14,584 nt of DNA, taken from positions 1 through 14,584 of the forward strand of contig JAVBKZ010000121.1 of assembly GCA_031553755.1 (NCBI GenBank), written 5' to 3'. A program made the translations under genes and the position numbers. The notes beneath the pieces were generated by a model. The model saw nothing but the letters and a program-made list of their open reading frames with translations. It was not told where the DNA came from and ran no database searches. Each line of letters starts with the position of its first letter. Within the stretch, counting starts at the first letter, position 1. This DNA comes from JAIRVZ01 sp031553755. GTDB lineage: Bacteria; Bacteroidota; Bacteroidia; Bacteroidales; Azobacteroidaceae. Of the stretch, positions 5,143-14,100 are shown piece after piece.

Positions 5143-5934
5143 TTTTTTATCATATTAAGATAACGTACATCTAAGTAGATTGCTTTACGAAGAGAAGTCG
5201 ATTGACGCAAATGATAAAAAAATCTTGGGGCATTTATATGTAAATCAATACAGCCACGGCTACCAGGAATAACACCTCCATGTATAGACATATTTGTTCT
5301 TTCAACAACTTCTCCTGTTACTGGATCTGTAACATTTACTGATTTTGGATATATCCATGTTCTCTCATCACCCCAAGAATCAGTTCCTCCAGGGAATGTA
5401 CTTCCTCCATAAATAGATTTAAATTTATTCCATGCACTTAAATCATCATATTTTTGTATATCTTGTGACCAAATTACATATTCCCCCTCTGGTATTGGGC
5501 CTCCTTTGGTTGCTTGATTTTCATCAGAATAAGAAAATGTACCATCTTTAGAAAGCTTTCCTGAAACAGCATCATAAGAGTGAACTTTAAGAGTCAATTC
5601 TCCATCTTTGTTTTTACCTTGCTGAAAATAAGTTAGTTGGCGACCATTAAATAAAATATATTCTTCTCCAATATTTTTCCAAACTTTACCATCATCATCT
5701 GTATATTCTTCGTCTTGGCTACGTCTCCACATACGATTTCCATCTTCATCTGTATACCAATCCATCCCCGTTGGATCTACCCTGTTTATGGGATTGTTTC
5801 CACAATAAACATACGGACTGGTTTCTGGATGTTTTTCAGCGAGTGGATCCATCGTTGTGAATGACCCAAGCGCCGCGTAATAACCACGGGCAAGGAAATC
5901 ATACATGTCAAGTCCAAACATCCGGTCGAGTTCC
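5139..5934 (-). pseudogene. Orphan RHS-core fragment with L,D-transpeptidase-like (DUF2778/Tlde1-like) toxin tip
   Basis: The first part (ELDRMFGLDMYDFLARGYY ... DPLAEKHPETSPYVYCGNNP) is the RHS core end, nearly identical in DNA to the main gene. The tip follows: ILFNGRQLTYF, GPIPEGEYVI, then RTNMSIHGG and PGSRGCIDLH. The order 'G-P-I-P-x-G-x-Y ... HGG ... SxGC' is that of DUF2778/YkuD-like enzymes such as the T6SS effector Tlde1, which attack peptidoglycan stem peptides. The catalytic Cys codon is 5250-5252 and the His codon 5280-5282. The body of the RHS protein, the signal peptide and the native start are missing. At 5934/5935 the fragment is joined to an IS630 transposase fragment in another frame. 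A long frame runs upstream to an ATG at 6326, but that part is the shadow of the IS630 gene. Confidence 0.8.
5791..5934. repeat. 144-bp RHS-core repeat, copy in orphan cassette
   Basis: It is co-linear without indels with 8536-8679 and nearly identical. It encodes ELDRMFGLDMYDFLARGYY through the conserved DPLAEKHPETSPYVYC motif. The right edge (5934) is the exact point where the IS630 transposase fragment begins; the left edge is where the tips diverge. Confidence 0.95.
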
Positions 5935-6280
5935 CCGATGCATTCTGCCAGGCTTCTTTGGCTGCACGAACACTTTGCCGATCCGATTCGATGGCTTTGC
6001 GTACCGCATCCTTGTCCGAGCAGTCCATAATCGGCTTGCGACCTTGTCCGGGACGAGTGTGGAGCCCTTTGACCCCTTCGGATTCGAACCGAGTTACCCA
6101 CCCATTGACGCTTTGCGCAGTCATTTCTGTCTGTTCCCCAACTTGGTTCGAACTGAGACCTTCCGATTTGAGCAGGATAGCACGACAACGCATACGGAAC
6201 ACATGCGTTTCGCCTTGCCGGAATCCATTTATCAGCGCTAATCGCTGCGAATCGCTCAATTTCAAAATCTTGATTTTCAT
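5935..6280 (-). pseudogene. Truncated IS630-family transposase, N-terminal helix-turn-helix part only
   Basis: From ATG 6280 the frame encodes ILKLSDSQRLALINGFRQG, LKSEGLSSNQVGEQTEM, TAQSVNGWVTRFESEGVKG, RPGQGRKPIMD and IESDRQSVRAAKEAWQNASG. This is the two-part DNA-binding region of IS630/Tc1-like transposases, about 115 residues. At 5934/5935 it passes abruptly into RHS-core DNA in a different frame. The DDE catalytic domain is therefore entirely missing and the gene cannot work. Its GC content is visibly higher than the cassettes on either side, as expected for a foreign insert. The upstream end of the element lies somewhere in 6281-6370 and was not identified. Confidence 0.85.
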
Positions 6281-6372
6281 GTATATATTCTTTTCTGATG
6301 CAACGAAAATACAAGATATTAATCATATGTGAAATAATTATGAAAATTTACTTATAAAAAAATAAGCTTATC

Positions 6373-6858
6373 TCATTTACTTTTCATACTTCTAACAAAT
6401 ATTGTTCTATAATATTCATTAGATTCCCTTTCTTCATGATAAAAAGTCATGAAACTTGTTTCATCAGTCAATTTTTTTGATTTCATTACCTTCTCAAAAG
6501 TTCGCTCATACACCTCATTATTTTTTGGGAAAAAATATATAGATGGAGGAGTTACAGAATCAATTTCTTTTGAGATGTAATCCAAATTCAAATCTTGCAA
6601 ATTCATATGACTCTTTGAGTACGACAATGTCAATGAAAGGATACAATCATATTTAGAATTATCTATTATTTCCAACAAACAATTAAATATGAACAAGCTA
6701 AAACTGACGACATTTTTTTTGCTACAAAAAGCTTTATCAATTTCATCTATATGAAGATCCTCATATTTCTCCCAACCTTGATTCTTTATCATATAGGCTG
6801 TCCAAGTATTTAAAAAATCTAAATACTTATTTTTATTGATTTGGAATTGTCCATCCAT
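6373..6858 (-). CDS. Probable immunity protein of the DHVHF tip cassette
   Basis: This is a 161-residue soluble protein, strongly AT-rich in coding sequence, with mixed helix and strand character and no signal peptide or membrane segment. It starts 26 nt inside the end of the toxin tip at 6833-7327 and in another frame, an overlap that suggests coupled expression of a pair. Recognisable stretches are WEKYEDLHIDEIDKAF, SVTPPSIYFFP and a C-terminal EYYRTIFVRS strand. I do not recognise the family. Immunity is inferred only from its position directly behind a toxin tip, as in the other cassettes. Confidence 0.65.
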   Translation of the reverse strand: MDGQFQINKNKYLDFLNTWTAYMIKNQGWEKYEDLHIDEIDKAFCSKKNVVSFSLFIFNCLLEIIDNSKYDCILSLTLSYSKSHMNLQDLNLDYISKEIDSVTPPSIYFFPKNNEVYERTFEKVMKSKKLTDETSFMTFYHEERESNEYYRTIFVRSMKSK

Positions 6859-7327
6859 TTTGCTGTAAAAATTTAATTTCTTTATTTGTTAATACTTTTG
6901 AACCATGTTTCCATGTACCATCAACATTCAGAGCAGCTCCATTTTCAAAATGGACATGGTCTAATTCTCCAAATATTTTACCTTTATCAAAACGAATAAT
7001 TGATTTTGGGATTTTTCCAGTTTTTATTAATTTGTTCAGTTGGTTTATTCCCTTTAGGATATTCTTAGTATCAGTACCTTTAAATCCAGGTGTCGGCGCT
7101 ACACCTCCCATTGGAGTTAATCCAGTAACATTACCTGCTTTGTTAACATTCCAAACTGTCCCATTTGTGTCTGTGTAAGTTGAACCTATACCCAAAGCAT
7201 AATAACCAAAATACCCTAAAATCCTGATATTGGTTCTCGAACAGAGATAAAACTCTATGGATAGCAATTTGTTTTCTCCGATTTCATCTTTTAACGAATC
7301 TATTAACTCGGTTATAACTTGTTTCAA
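6833..7327 (-). pseudogene. Orphan toxin cassette: RHS-type linker plus DHVHF/GTWKHG tip
   Basis: The middle part, GTVWNVNKAGNVTGLTPMGG followed by VAPTPGFKG, parallels the main RHS linker (GPWKVNSSGRITGLAPITGM) and joins a tip of about 75 residues. The tip reads GKIPKSIIRFDKG, GELDHVHFENGAALN and DGTWKHG, ending KFLQQNGWTIPNQ. The D-H-x-H and W-K-H-G histidines suggest a small metal- or general-base nuclease of the kind found on polymorphic toxins; I cannot name the family. The first about 45 residues (KQVITELIDSLKDEIGENKL and following) do not look like RHS, and the only start is TTG at 7325-7327, so the 5' part is a different, truncated fragment. No signal peptide: a silent donor is the likeliest state. 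Confidence 0.7.
7077..7096. repeat. 20-bp PTPGFKG linker repeat, copy 2
   Basis: Identical to 4785-4804. It sits at the border between the VTGLTPMGG linker and the DHVHF tip, so it marks a preferred joint between constant and variable parts. Confidence 0.9.
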
Positions 7328-7424
7328 TTCCAGTTAAAAGGATGTGGATCAGGAGAAATAGTTTGCTTTTTTTATAATTTCCTGTAGACAACGTGTAAGA
7401 AATAACTTGACAACTTGCTATGCT
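7328..7424 (-). other. 97-bp spacer with possible coding scar
   Basis: No gene is seen between the Sel1 immunity gene and the first orphan cassette. On the minus strand a short frame reads KKQTISPDPHPFNWN and then stops at about 7326-7328, which looks like the end of a lost coding sequence, but it is too short to identify. No TAnnTTTG promoter box was found here, which fits the idea that the cassette behind it is not separately transcribed. Confidence 0.35.
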
Positions 7425-7877
7425 TTAATTAATTTCTTTTGTTTTGTAATATCCTTGATTGATTTGCTTTAATAATAATTTGTAATTTTTCTTTCCAAGT
7501 ACATCACCTAAATCTGATGATTTTTTGTATAATTCCAAGGCCTTATTGATATCTTTAGTACAGCCTTCTCCTCGTTCATACATATTTGCCAAGCTATTAC
7601 ATGCAGCTGCATGACTATTTTCAGCAGCTTTTGAATACCAATGGAATTTCTTATAAATATTATAATATGGATTAGGAACTCCCCAAAATCCAATATCATC
7701 ATAATGTTGTGCTAAATCATATTGTGCCTCTAAATGTCCACCATATGCCAATTTTCTGATTATTTTTAGATATTCCTTATAAAGTTTTTGTTTAGTTTCT
7801 AAATCCAAAATTTTGTGTTCACTATATAATTTATCTAAATATAATTGTGATTTAATATATAATTTACTCCCTTTCAT
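7425..7877 (-). CDS. Sel1-repeat protein, probable immunity to the active RHS tip
   Basis: This is a 150-residue soluble protein with about two Sel1-like (TPR-related) repeats. Visible units are AYGGHLEAQYDLAQHYDDIG, then FHWYSKAAENSHAAACNSLA, NMYERGEGCTKDINKALELY and KKSSDLGD. It lacks a signal peptide, so it would stay in the cytoplasm and act as a protein-binding solenoid. It starts 9 bp after the stop of the full RHS gene, exactly where the immunity gene of the current toxin is expected. Sel1 proteins occur in polymorphic toxin loci as immunity proteins; that role here is inferred from position. Confidence 0.75.
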   Translation of the reverse strand: MKGSKLYIKSQLYLDKLYSEHKILDLETKQKLYKEYLKIIRKLAYGGHLEAQYDLAQHYDDIGFWGVPNPYYNIYKKFHWYSKAAENSHAAACNSLANMYERGEGCTKDINKALELYKKSSDLGDVLGKKNYKLLLKQINQGYYKTKEIN

Positions 7878-7886
7878 AATAATATC

Positions 7887-10800
7887 TCAACGTTTATTAT
7901 TCCAATACTCATCAAACCCTTCTGGTTTTTCTTTTGTTACAGTTTTTCCATTAACATCTTTCATTTGTATTTTCTTCGGATTATTAGGATCAGGTTTCAT
8001 CTTTTTGAATGGATTATTTGTTCCTTTAGGACTACTTGTAAATCCTCGCTCTCCTTTTCCTCCTTTCCCCACCGCAGGTGGCATTCCGGTAATTGGGGCT
8101 AATCCTGTTATTCTTCCTGAAGAATTAACTTTCCAAGGGCCATACCTTGATGGGTCAATCGGGCCTAAAAGTCCGGAAAACGGAGTAATTTCATACATGA
8201 AACCGTATAAAGGACTCCAAGCTTCATTTCCGTATTCATACACAAAAGCTCCCGGATAACCATAACCGTCAGAAGAAACCGGAGTTAAATTTACATCAAA
8301 GGACACTCCCACAATCGTTACAACTTCATCTTGTACTGTACCGTAACTGGTGTAAAACTTCTTAGTTCCATCATCGTAAGTTCCTCTTCCTACGAATTCG
8401 GCATCCGTAGCATGATTCCAACCACTAAAATCATGTAGGGTAGCTCCTGACCCCATTGCATTCATGAACTGGCGTATCAACTCAGGATCACTCGTACTCC
8501 AATAATCTTCTCCTGTAGGGTCAATATTCAAGATAGGATTATTCGCGCAATAAACATACGGACTGGTTTCTGGATGTTTTTCAGCGAGTGGATCCATCGT
8601 TGTGAATGACCCAAGAGCGGCATAATAACCACGGGCAAGGAAATCATACATGTCAAGTCCAAACATACGGTCGAGTTCCTTGTTGCCAAATTTGTAGGGT
8701 TGGGATTCTGGATGGCTGAGTGGAGACTTTTCCGCAAATACAGCGCCAAAGGGGTAATAATTGGTGACTTGGGCTACCGAGCTGTCTTCCTTCACTACAA
8801 CACGGTTGTTGCCCAGGTGGTCTTTCTGGTAGTAGTAGGATTTGAAACCTGCTCCGTCGGGTTTTATGTAGCCTTCTTCTGTGAGAATCATTTCAAGTCC
8901 GTTGTCGTTATAAATTTTATTGCCGTTGTAGTACCTCCTAAAAATCTCGAGGCAACCGTTTTCATCCGTGGTGTGTTCCGTTTGACGTTTCACGCCTGTT
9001 GCGTCGTAGGTATAAGCAACGGAATATGCTCCTATCCATATCGATCGGGGCAAATTTAGCGCATTGTATTTGATTTCCAAAATATTACGGTTCAAATCTT
9101 TGGTCAAACATCCATTGCGGTTGTAAGCATACTGTTGTCCCTGACCGAATTTGTATTTGAACTCCATCAGGTTGTTGTCATAGAAATCGTATGCGAAATC
9201 AACAGTTTCCGCCAATTGGTTGCCATTACGCTGTGTTACCAACACATTATCCGTTTCATAATAATCGTCCATGGAAGGGATGTAGCTATTCCGTTTCATC
9301 ATATTGATATTGCCGTTGCGGTCATATCCTATGCGTTCGTTATATCCGCCGTGTTCTTCCGTCCAGTCGTCGCCTTCGAAATAAGCCGCCTTTTCCAACC
9401 GCTGGAGACCGTCGTACTTGAAGGTGTAGCCTCTCGGCAGACCGGGATGGTCGGCCGATTGCCACCGTTGCGCTGAAATATTCCCGGTGTAATATACAGG
9501 TTGTCCCTCTGATGGTGTGCTATTGTAGAACAGTTCCTGTGTAAAACGTGAAGACTGCTGCTTGGTCTGCCATCCCCGGATATTGTACTCATAAATAGTC
9601 GTTTCCCGGTTATTTCCCACCTTCTTACTTTGAAGCTGTCCCAGTTCATTGTAACCAAGGTCGGACATTGTGGTTTCGGGCGATCCGTTCAAACTGTAAT
9701 AGGTGGTCTTTGCCCTTCCGGCATGGTCGTAAGTGTAGCGGTAATTTTCAATGATATCGCCGCTATCGATTTGTTTCCGGAGGATATTCCCTGTAAAGTC
9801 ATAGGCAATACTCTGGCGTTCAAAGCCGCCGGTAGCTGTGGTTGAAACACTTTGGATAGGTTGTGCTTTCCGGTTGTAATAATGAATGGAAACAATCGAA
9901 CCGGATGTTTCCATGAGGAATACCTGGCTTCCCATAAGTAATCCTTTGGATTTGACCCTGTCCGTTTCGTCTCCATAACGGGTATCAGTGAAGCCTGCCG
10001 GAATGTTGTAATCAAGATAGCTTTTCCCTGAAAAAGCCGGTAGCTGTTTGAACAGGTAATTGTCGTAATAATCCACCTTCAATAGCGATACAAACGTAAA
10101 GGTAGCTCCAGTATAAGTATAACCCGTATTTTGGAAACCATGATTTTGCTGATCCTGTACAAATTGAGCTTTAACCGTGGTATTGGCTGTGATTGCGGGG
10201 TTTTTGCAAATACCGGTCACCACTGTCCGTCCGAATACATCGGGAATGGAGAAAGTCCACTCGCCTTTCAGGCGTTGTTCCCCGTCCTGTGTAAAAATAG
10301 GCTGATCCTGTCGGTCGTATTTGATATAAACGGGATCGCAACCGGGAAGGCGTTTTTCAACGCAACGCAGGCGGGAATCGTAAGCATAATAGTAACAATA
10401 TTTTTTGACAATATCGGAGTTTGGGGTATAACTTCCATTACCCATTGATGGTATTGCCATTGGAGACAAAACATACCGTGTGTTGCCATGCCCGTCATAT
10501 ACATAATAGGTATCGTGTGTTGTATTCTGGTTCATTTGCCGGGTCATCACCACCCTGCCCTGCTTGTCTTTAAATTCGTAGCCGGTATTGCAGTCTTCAT
10601 CCATGACTTTAGTGATATACAACTGAGAAGCTACATAATAATTGTTCCTTACCAGGTTATTTCCCGAAACATAAAAATAACAACATTTAAGGTTATTGTC
10701 TGTAGTATTGTTGGTGTAATATTCCGTTTTGACCGATTTGCCGTTATCGTACCAGTCCTGTCCAGGACCTGATTGAGACACCTCCTTGTCTAAGGGCGAA

Positions 10801-11168
10801 TTTTCGTAAAGGATGGTGGAATAGGGAGACATATCTCCCCGCGAATTACGGATTACCTGCCGGGGGTCAGCAACAAAGGAACCATTGTTTCCCTGCACGA
10901 CTCCGGGAAGCCAAGAGACGGAATCCCTGCCGGAACGGCCGTATTCCTTGAAACTGACCAAATCCGAATGATTTGGGGTAATTCCTTTCTGTATGGTTTG
11001 GATTGGCCGCCCCAAGCCATCGAAATACTGTATTTCATCCAAGTAATTTATTTCCAAACTGTCTGTATAGGTCCGTATAGATACATAATTCCGGTTGGGT
11101 GATTGGGGGAAAGCGAACCCTATCCCCTGTATGGATATCAGCAATAGTGAAATAATATATTGTTTCAT
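7887..11168 (-). CDS. Exported RHS/YD-repeat polymorphic toxin with DUF6443-like N-terminus
   Basis: This is a 1093-residue secreted RHS protein. I chose ATG 11168: it gives a signal peptide (MKQYIISLLLISIQGIGFAF), follows AGGAA by a few bases, and leaves 19 bp after the previous gene. An earlier start at 11231 would overlap that gene and bury the signal. A DUF6443-like segment (IQYFDGLGRPIQTIQKGI) lies near 40-60, and YD repeats (YDFTGN, YDHAGRAK, YDGLQRLEK, YDATGVKRQ) at about 450-730. YYYQKDHLGNNR is near 783, and the core FLARGYYAALGSFTTMDPLA through SPYVYCANNP at about 843-876. A linker (about 939-1033) shared with an orphan cassette leads to a tip of about 60 residues (NPFKKMKPDPNNPKKIQ ... 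KPEGFDEYWNNKR). The tip is basic and not recognised. By analogy, the YD barrel would encapsulate the toxin; the Sel1 gene behind it is the likely immunity. Confidence 0.92.
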   Translation of the reverse strand: MKQYIISLLLISIQGIGFAFPQSPNRNYVSIRTYTDSLEINYLDEIQYFDGLGRPIQTIQKGITPNHSDLVSFKEYGRSGRDSVSWLPGVVQGNNGSFVADPRQVIRNSRGDMSPYSTILYENSPLDKEVSQSGPGQDWYDNGKSVKTEYYTNNTTDNNLKCCYFYVSGNNLVRNNYYVASQLYITKVMDEDCNTGYEFKDKQGRVVMTRQMNQNTTHDTYYVYDGHGNTRYVLSPMAIPSMGNGSYTPNSDIVKKYCYYYAYDSRLRCVEKRLPGCDPVYIKYDRQDQPIFTQDGEQRLKGEWTFSIPDVFGRTVVTGICKNPAITANTTVKAQFVQDQQNHGFQNTGYTYTGATFTFVSLLKVDYYDNYLFKQLPAFSGKSYLDYNIPAGFTDTRYGDETDRVKSKGLLMGSQVFLMETSGSIVSIHYYNRKAQPIQSVSTTATGGFERQSIAYDFTGNILRKQIDSGDIIENYRYTYDHAGRAKTTYYSLNGSPETTMSDLGYNELGQLQSKKVGNNRETTIYEYNIRGWQTKQQSSRFTQELFYNSTPSEGQPVYYTGNISAQRWQSADHPGLPRGYTFKYDGLQRLEKAAYFEGDDWTEEHGGYNERIGYDRNGNINMMKRNSYIPSMDDYYETDNVLVTQRNGNQLAETVDFAYDFYDNNLMEFKYKFGQGQQYAYNRNGCLTKDLNRNILEIKYNALNLPRSIWIGAYSVAYTYDATGVKRQTEHTTDENGCLEIFRRYYNGNKIYNDNGLEMILTEEGYIKPDGAGFKSYYYQKDHLGNNRVVVKEDSSVAQVTNYYPFGAVFAEKSPLSHPESQPYKFGNKELDRMFGLDMYDFLARGYYAALGSFTTMDPLAEKHPETSPYVYCANNPILNIDPTGEDYWSTSDPELIRQFMNAMGSGATLHDFSGWNHATDAEFVGRGTYDDGTKKFYTSYGTVQDEVVTIVGVSFDVNLTPVSSDGYGYPGAFVYEYGNEAWSPLYGFMYEITPFSGLLGPIDPSRYGPWKVNSSGRITGLAPITGMPPAVGKGGKGERGFTSSPKGTNNPFKKMKPDPNNPKKIQMKDVNGKTVTKEKPEGFDEYWNNKR
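8068..8350. repeat. 283-bp RHS linker repeat, copy in the expressed RHS gene
   Basis: Partner of 3874-4156. It encodes YGTVQDEVVT through ITGLAPITGMPPAVGKG. It ends exactly where the toxin tip of the full-length gene begins, so a crossover inside it would replace the tip without disturbing the reading frame. Confidence 0.95.
8536..8679. repeat. 144-bp RHS-core repeat, copy in the expressed RHS gene
   Basis: Partner of 5791-5934. It covers the conserved RHS core end (ELDRMFG to YVYCANNP) directly upstream of the variable C-terminal region. It gives a second possible crossover site, which would bring in the L,D-transpeptidase-like tip in frame. Confidence 0.95.
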
Positions 11169-11187
11169 GGTGTTCCTATTTTTAGGT

Positions 11188-14100
11188 TTAATGTTGATAA
11201 TTGTATTGGTAGTTTTGACTTTTTTTACCATCTACCTTAACTTCTTTCAAACGTCCGGAACTGTCGTAAATATATTCGGTGACGATACCCCTGTGGTCAG
11301 TCATGGAAGTCATACCCACTAAAGGACGGTAAGTGTAGGTCGTGACCTGCGATTCCAACAGGGAGTTGCGCAAGTAATCGATCATCCGCATATCTTCATC
11401 GGAAGGAACCGCTTTGGCGGCAATGGTATCCAGGGTATTTTCTCCGCCCGGTATACGGCTTACCACATAATCGTAGCTTGCGTTTTTTATTTCCGCTATC
11501 AGGTATTGGTGGTTGTAGCCCCAGAGCAAGACCGAATGGGGCGCTCCTTCATAAGAAATAGAGGTTGGATTGCCGAATTTGTCATAACTATGGAAATTTG
11601 CCTGTCTCTTCAGGTTGCCATTGGTGAAATCATTTATCCTGAAAGGCAGGGGTTTTTGACCAAACAACTTATATTCGAACGCAGTAGTAAAAATATCCGC
11701 ACCCGTTGTCTGTTTTTTCTCCAGTATGGCGCCGATATTCCATTGTCCTATTAATTTATTACGGCCAATTTCGGCATCTCCTGAGAGTGTTAAGTCGAAC
11801 GGATAAAGAAATTCTTTTTTTAGGACAGAGCCATCACTGTTTGTCGTTTTTATCTCTTTGAGCTGAAACCTGTTGTTGTAATTATAATCTTCGACTGTCG
11901 TTAACGCCGAATTTTGAAAATATTCAACAGATGTTTTTTTTCGCAACAGGACAGGTTCGGTTAGGATATTTGAAACGTGATAATAGACATTATAAATTCC
12001 AAGATATTCCGGCATATCCATTGCTTCTGTCACCCCCAAATTAATAACATCCCTGAATTTGTATGCTTTGGCGTAGAATACCGTATCGGCAGCTATGCGA
12101 AAATATTCCATCCCGTTCTCTTTTTCGGGTATATAGTTTCCTCCGGATAATTTATAGAATTTTTCAGACAGCAGTTGCCCTTCCATCTTAAATCTCCGTC
12201 CATCTTTTTCTATGGGGAGATTATGATTATGGGGAGAAAAATAAGAAGTCAGGTAAGGATAGTTGTAATTATATTCAATTTTTCCTTTCCCGTCGATATA
12301 TTCCGTAATTCGCGGATAAACCACATAAGCGCCGTTTGGATACGATAAATTGATTTTTGGGGAAGATAAATAAGTAGTCAGGTTACTTCTCTCTAAGTGA
12401 AGTAAAAATTTGTATTCGGGATGAGGAATAAGAAAAAGCGATTCGTGGTTAACAATATAATCTTCGGGGGTTATGATATACCGGGCGATTCCAATTCCGG
12501 TTTCCGTATTACTAATTCCGTACTTGAATGTCCGGGTTTCTTCTTTTCCTGTTGGGGAGTCTTTGCTGGTAATCTTGCAAATCCTTAATCCGCCTCCTTC
12601 CGCCTCCCCGTTTTGGTCGTCATAATAACGATTCATTTCGTATTGGAATTCGGTGGTACCCCCGGTAGGATATAAAATCGATTTTAACGCATTTTGTTTT
12701 AAATAATCGATATGGGGGGATTTATCCGCAGTACCGATATATATTTCCGTAGGAACTCCTCCATCATTATTTACCGGTATCTTTTGGTAAGGGACCCCTC
12801 CATTGTAATCTCCATTAGAATATCCCCAATGATCCAATCCTTTTTGTTGGGTGTGATCTAAAAAATAGTTGTCGTAGTAAGAAAATTGATAATTTTCAAT
12901 AGCCTGGCCGTTGGCATCTAAAATCCGGAGGCCATTCAATGCGCATTGATTGACAGGATTGCCTCCCAATGTATAACCGTTGTATTCTGTTTGTTGAAAA
13001 TTAATTTTCCGGAGCAACCGTCCCTGCTTGTCCCGTACTTCTATCCTGTCAATCCTGTTTCCTTGGGTATTTTTGAAAAACAAGACCTTACCCCCCGAAA
13101 ATTCTATTTCTTGAATATTCAATTCATCTACCCTGGAAAATACATCTGCATCAGGTATTTTTTTTAATCTCATACTTAATTCTAAACCAACTTCAGTGTG
13201 ATATTTTGGATACAATTGATTAGTTGTACCGGAAACCAAATAAAAATTAAAATAGTCATCCGACTTGTGTATATATGATTTCCTATTATATAAATAGGTA
13301 TTGGGTTCCGGAAAATTACTTTCCGTTGATGAGGGTATAGTAAATTTGCCATGTTGTACGATGATCCCATCTTTTAACCGGGAATAAACCAGTTGGTATG
13401 GATCATGATACGAGAACTTGATTCCTGCCTCTGTCCGGGAAGATTTGATACTGCTTATTTTCCATTGGGACACATATCTTTCGTATAAGGGATGCCTTGA
13501 ACTTGTTCTCTCCGTATGGGAAAAATAATGGCAAATACCTTGATCATTTGTTATTGTAAAACTACTCAAAGACTCATTTGTTTCTATTTTTACCGGTTCA
13601 TAGGGAATAGTTGAAATTTTCCAATCCCTTATTCCAACTGGAGGATCATTAACCAAAAATCCTCCGCTTTTATCTAACAAGCTATAATAAAAACCATCAG
13701 GATCTTCATCATATAAATTATCTCCCAAGGCATCCAGGTAGAGCCATTTGTCGGCTGGAGGCATCCGGTCTAATTCAATCCTACCTTCCCTCAAAAGTCC
13801 GTATTCATCCGGTTTCCCATTTACGGCGCGGGTAATGGAAGGGCCGGCATTAAGCGTCCATCCCAGTCCTATCCATCCGCTTGGCTCATGAGGTTTATAA
13901 CCCGCATTGTGATAGGTTAAAGTGATAGGTAAAATTAAATCACCCGATTTAATCTCATAAAGCGGAATAGTTATATTAACAAGTCCCGTACTGTGGTTTA
14001 CCGGGTAATTACTCACTTTCATGAGAGCCGCCGCGCTTGGGGATACCGGATTGAATTTTTGAAAAATATCATAATCATTATTTTCGCCCCCTGTTATGGT

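Noticed and set aside
5935..6326. N-terminal 130 residues of the long frame ending at 5139, as a real protein domain
   Set aside because: They are rich in Arg, Cys and Ser, and the IS630 helix-turn-helix gene is read from the same strand in another frame, so this is a shadow.
6351..6368. A/T-rich hairpin and ATAAGCTTAT palindrome with a T run, possible terminator after the immunity gene at 6373
   Set aside because: The stem is only 5 bp and almost pure A/T, too weak to call in such AT-rich DNA.
7237..7248. 12-bp match cgaacagagata shared with 2588-2599, near two fragment borders
   Set aside because: A 12-bp match is expected several times by chance in a sequence of this length, and the flanks do not align.
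8700..10772. Several plus-strand frames of 70-120 codons across the RHS gene
   Set aside because: All lie opposite the strongly coding YD-repeat gene and show no family pattern; they are antisense shadows.
11169..11231. Earlier start of the full RHS gene at 11231
   Set aside because: It would overlap the previous gene by 44 nt and put 21 polar residues in front of the signal peptide; ATG 11168 has an AGGAA in front and starts directly with the signal peptide.
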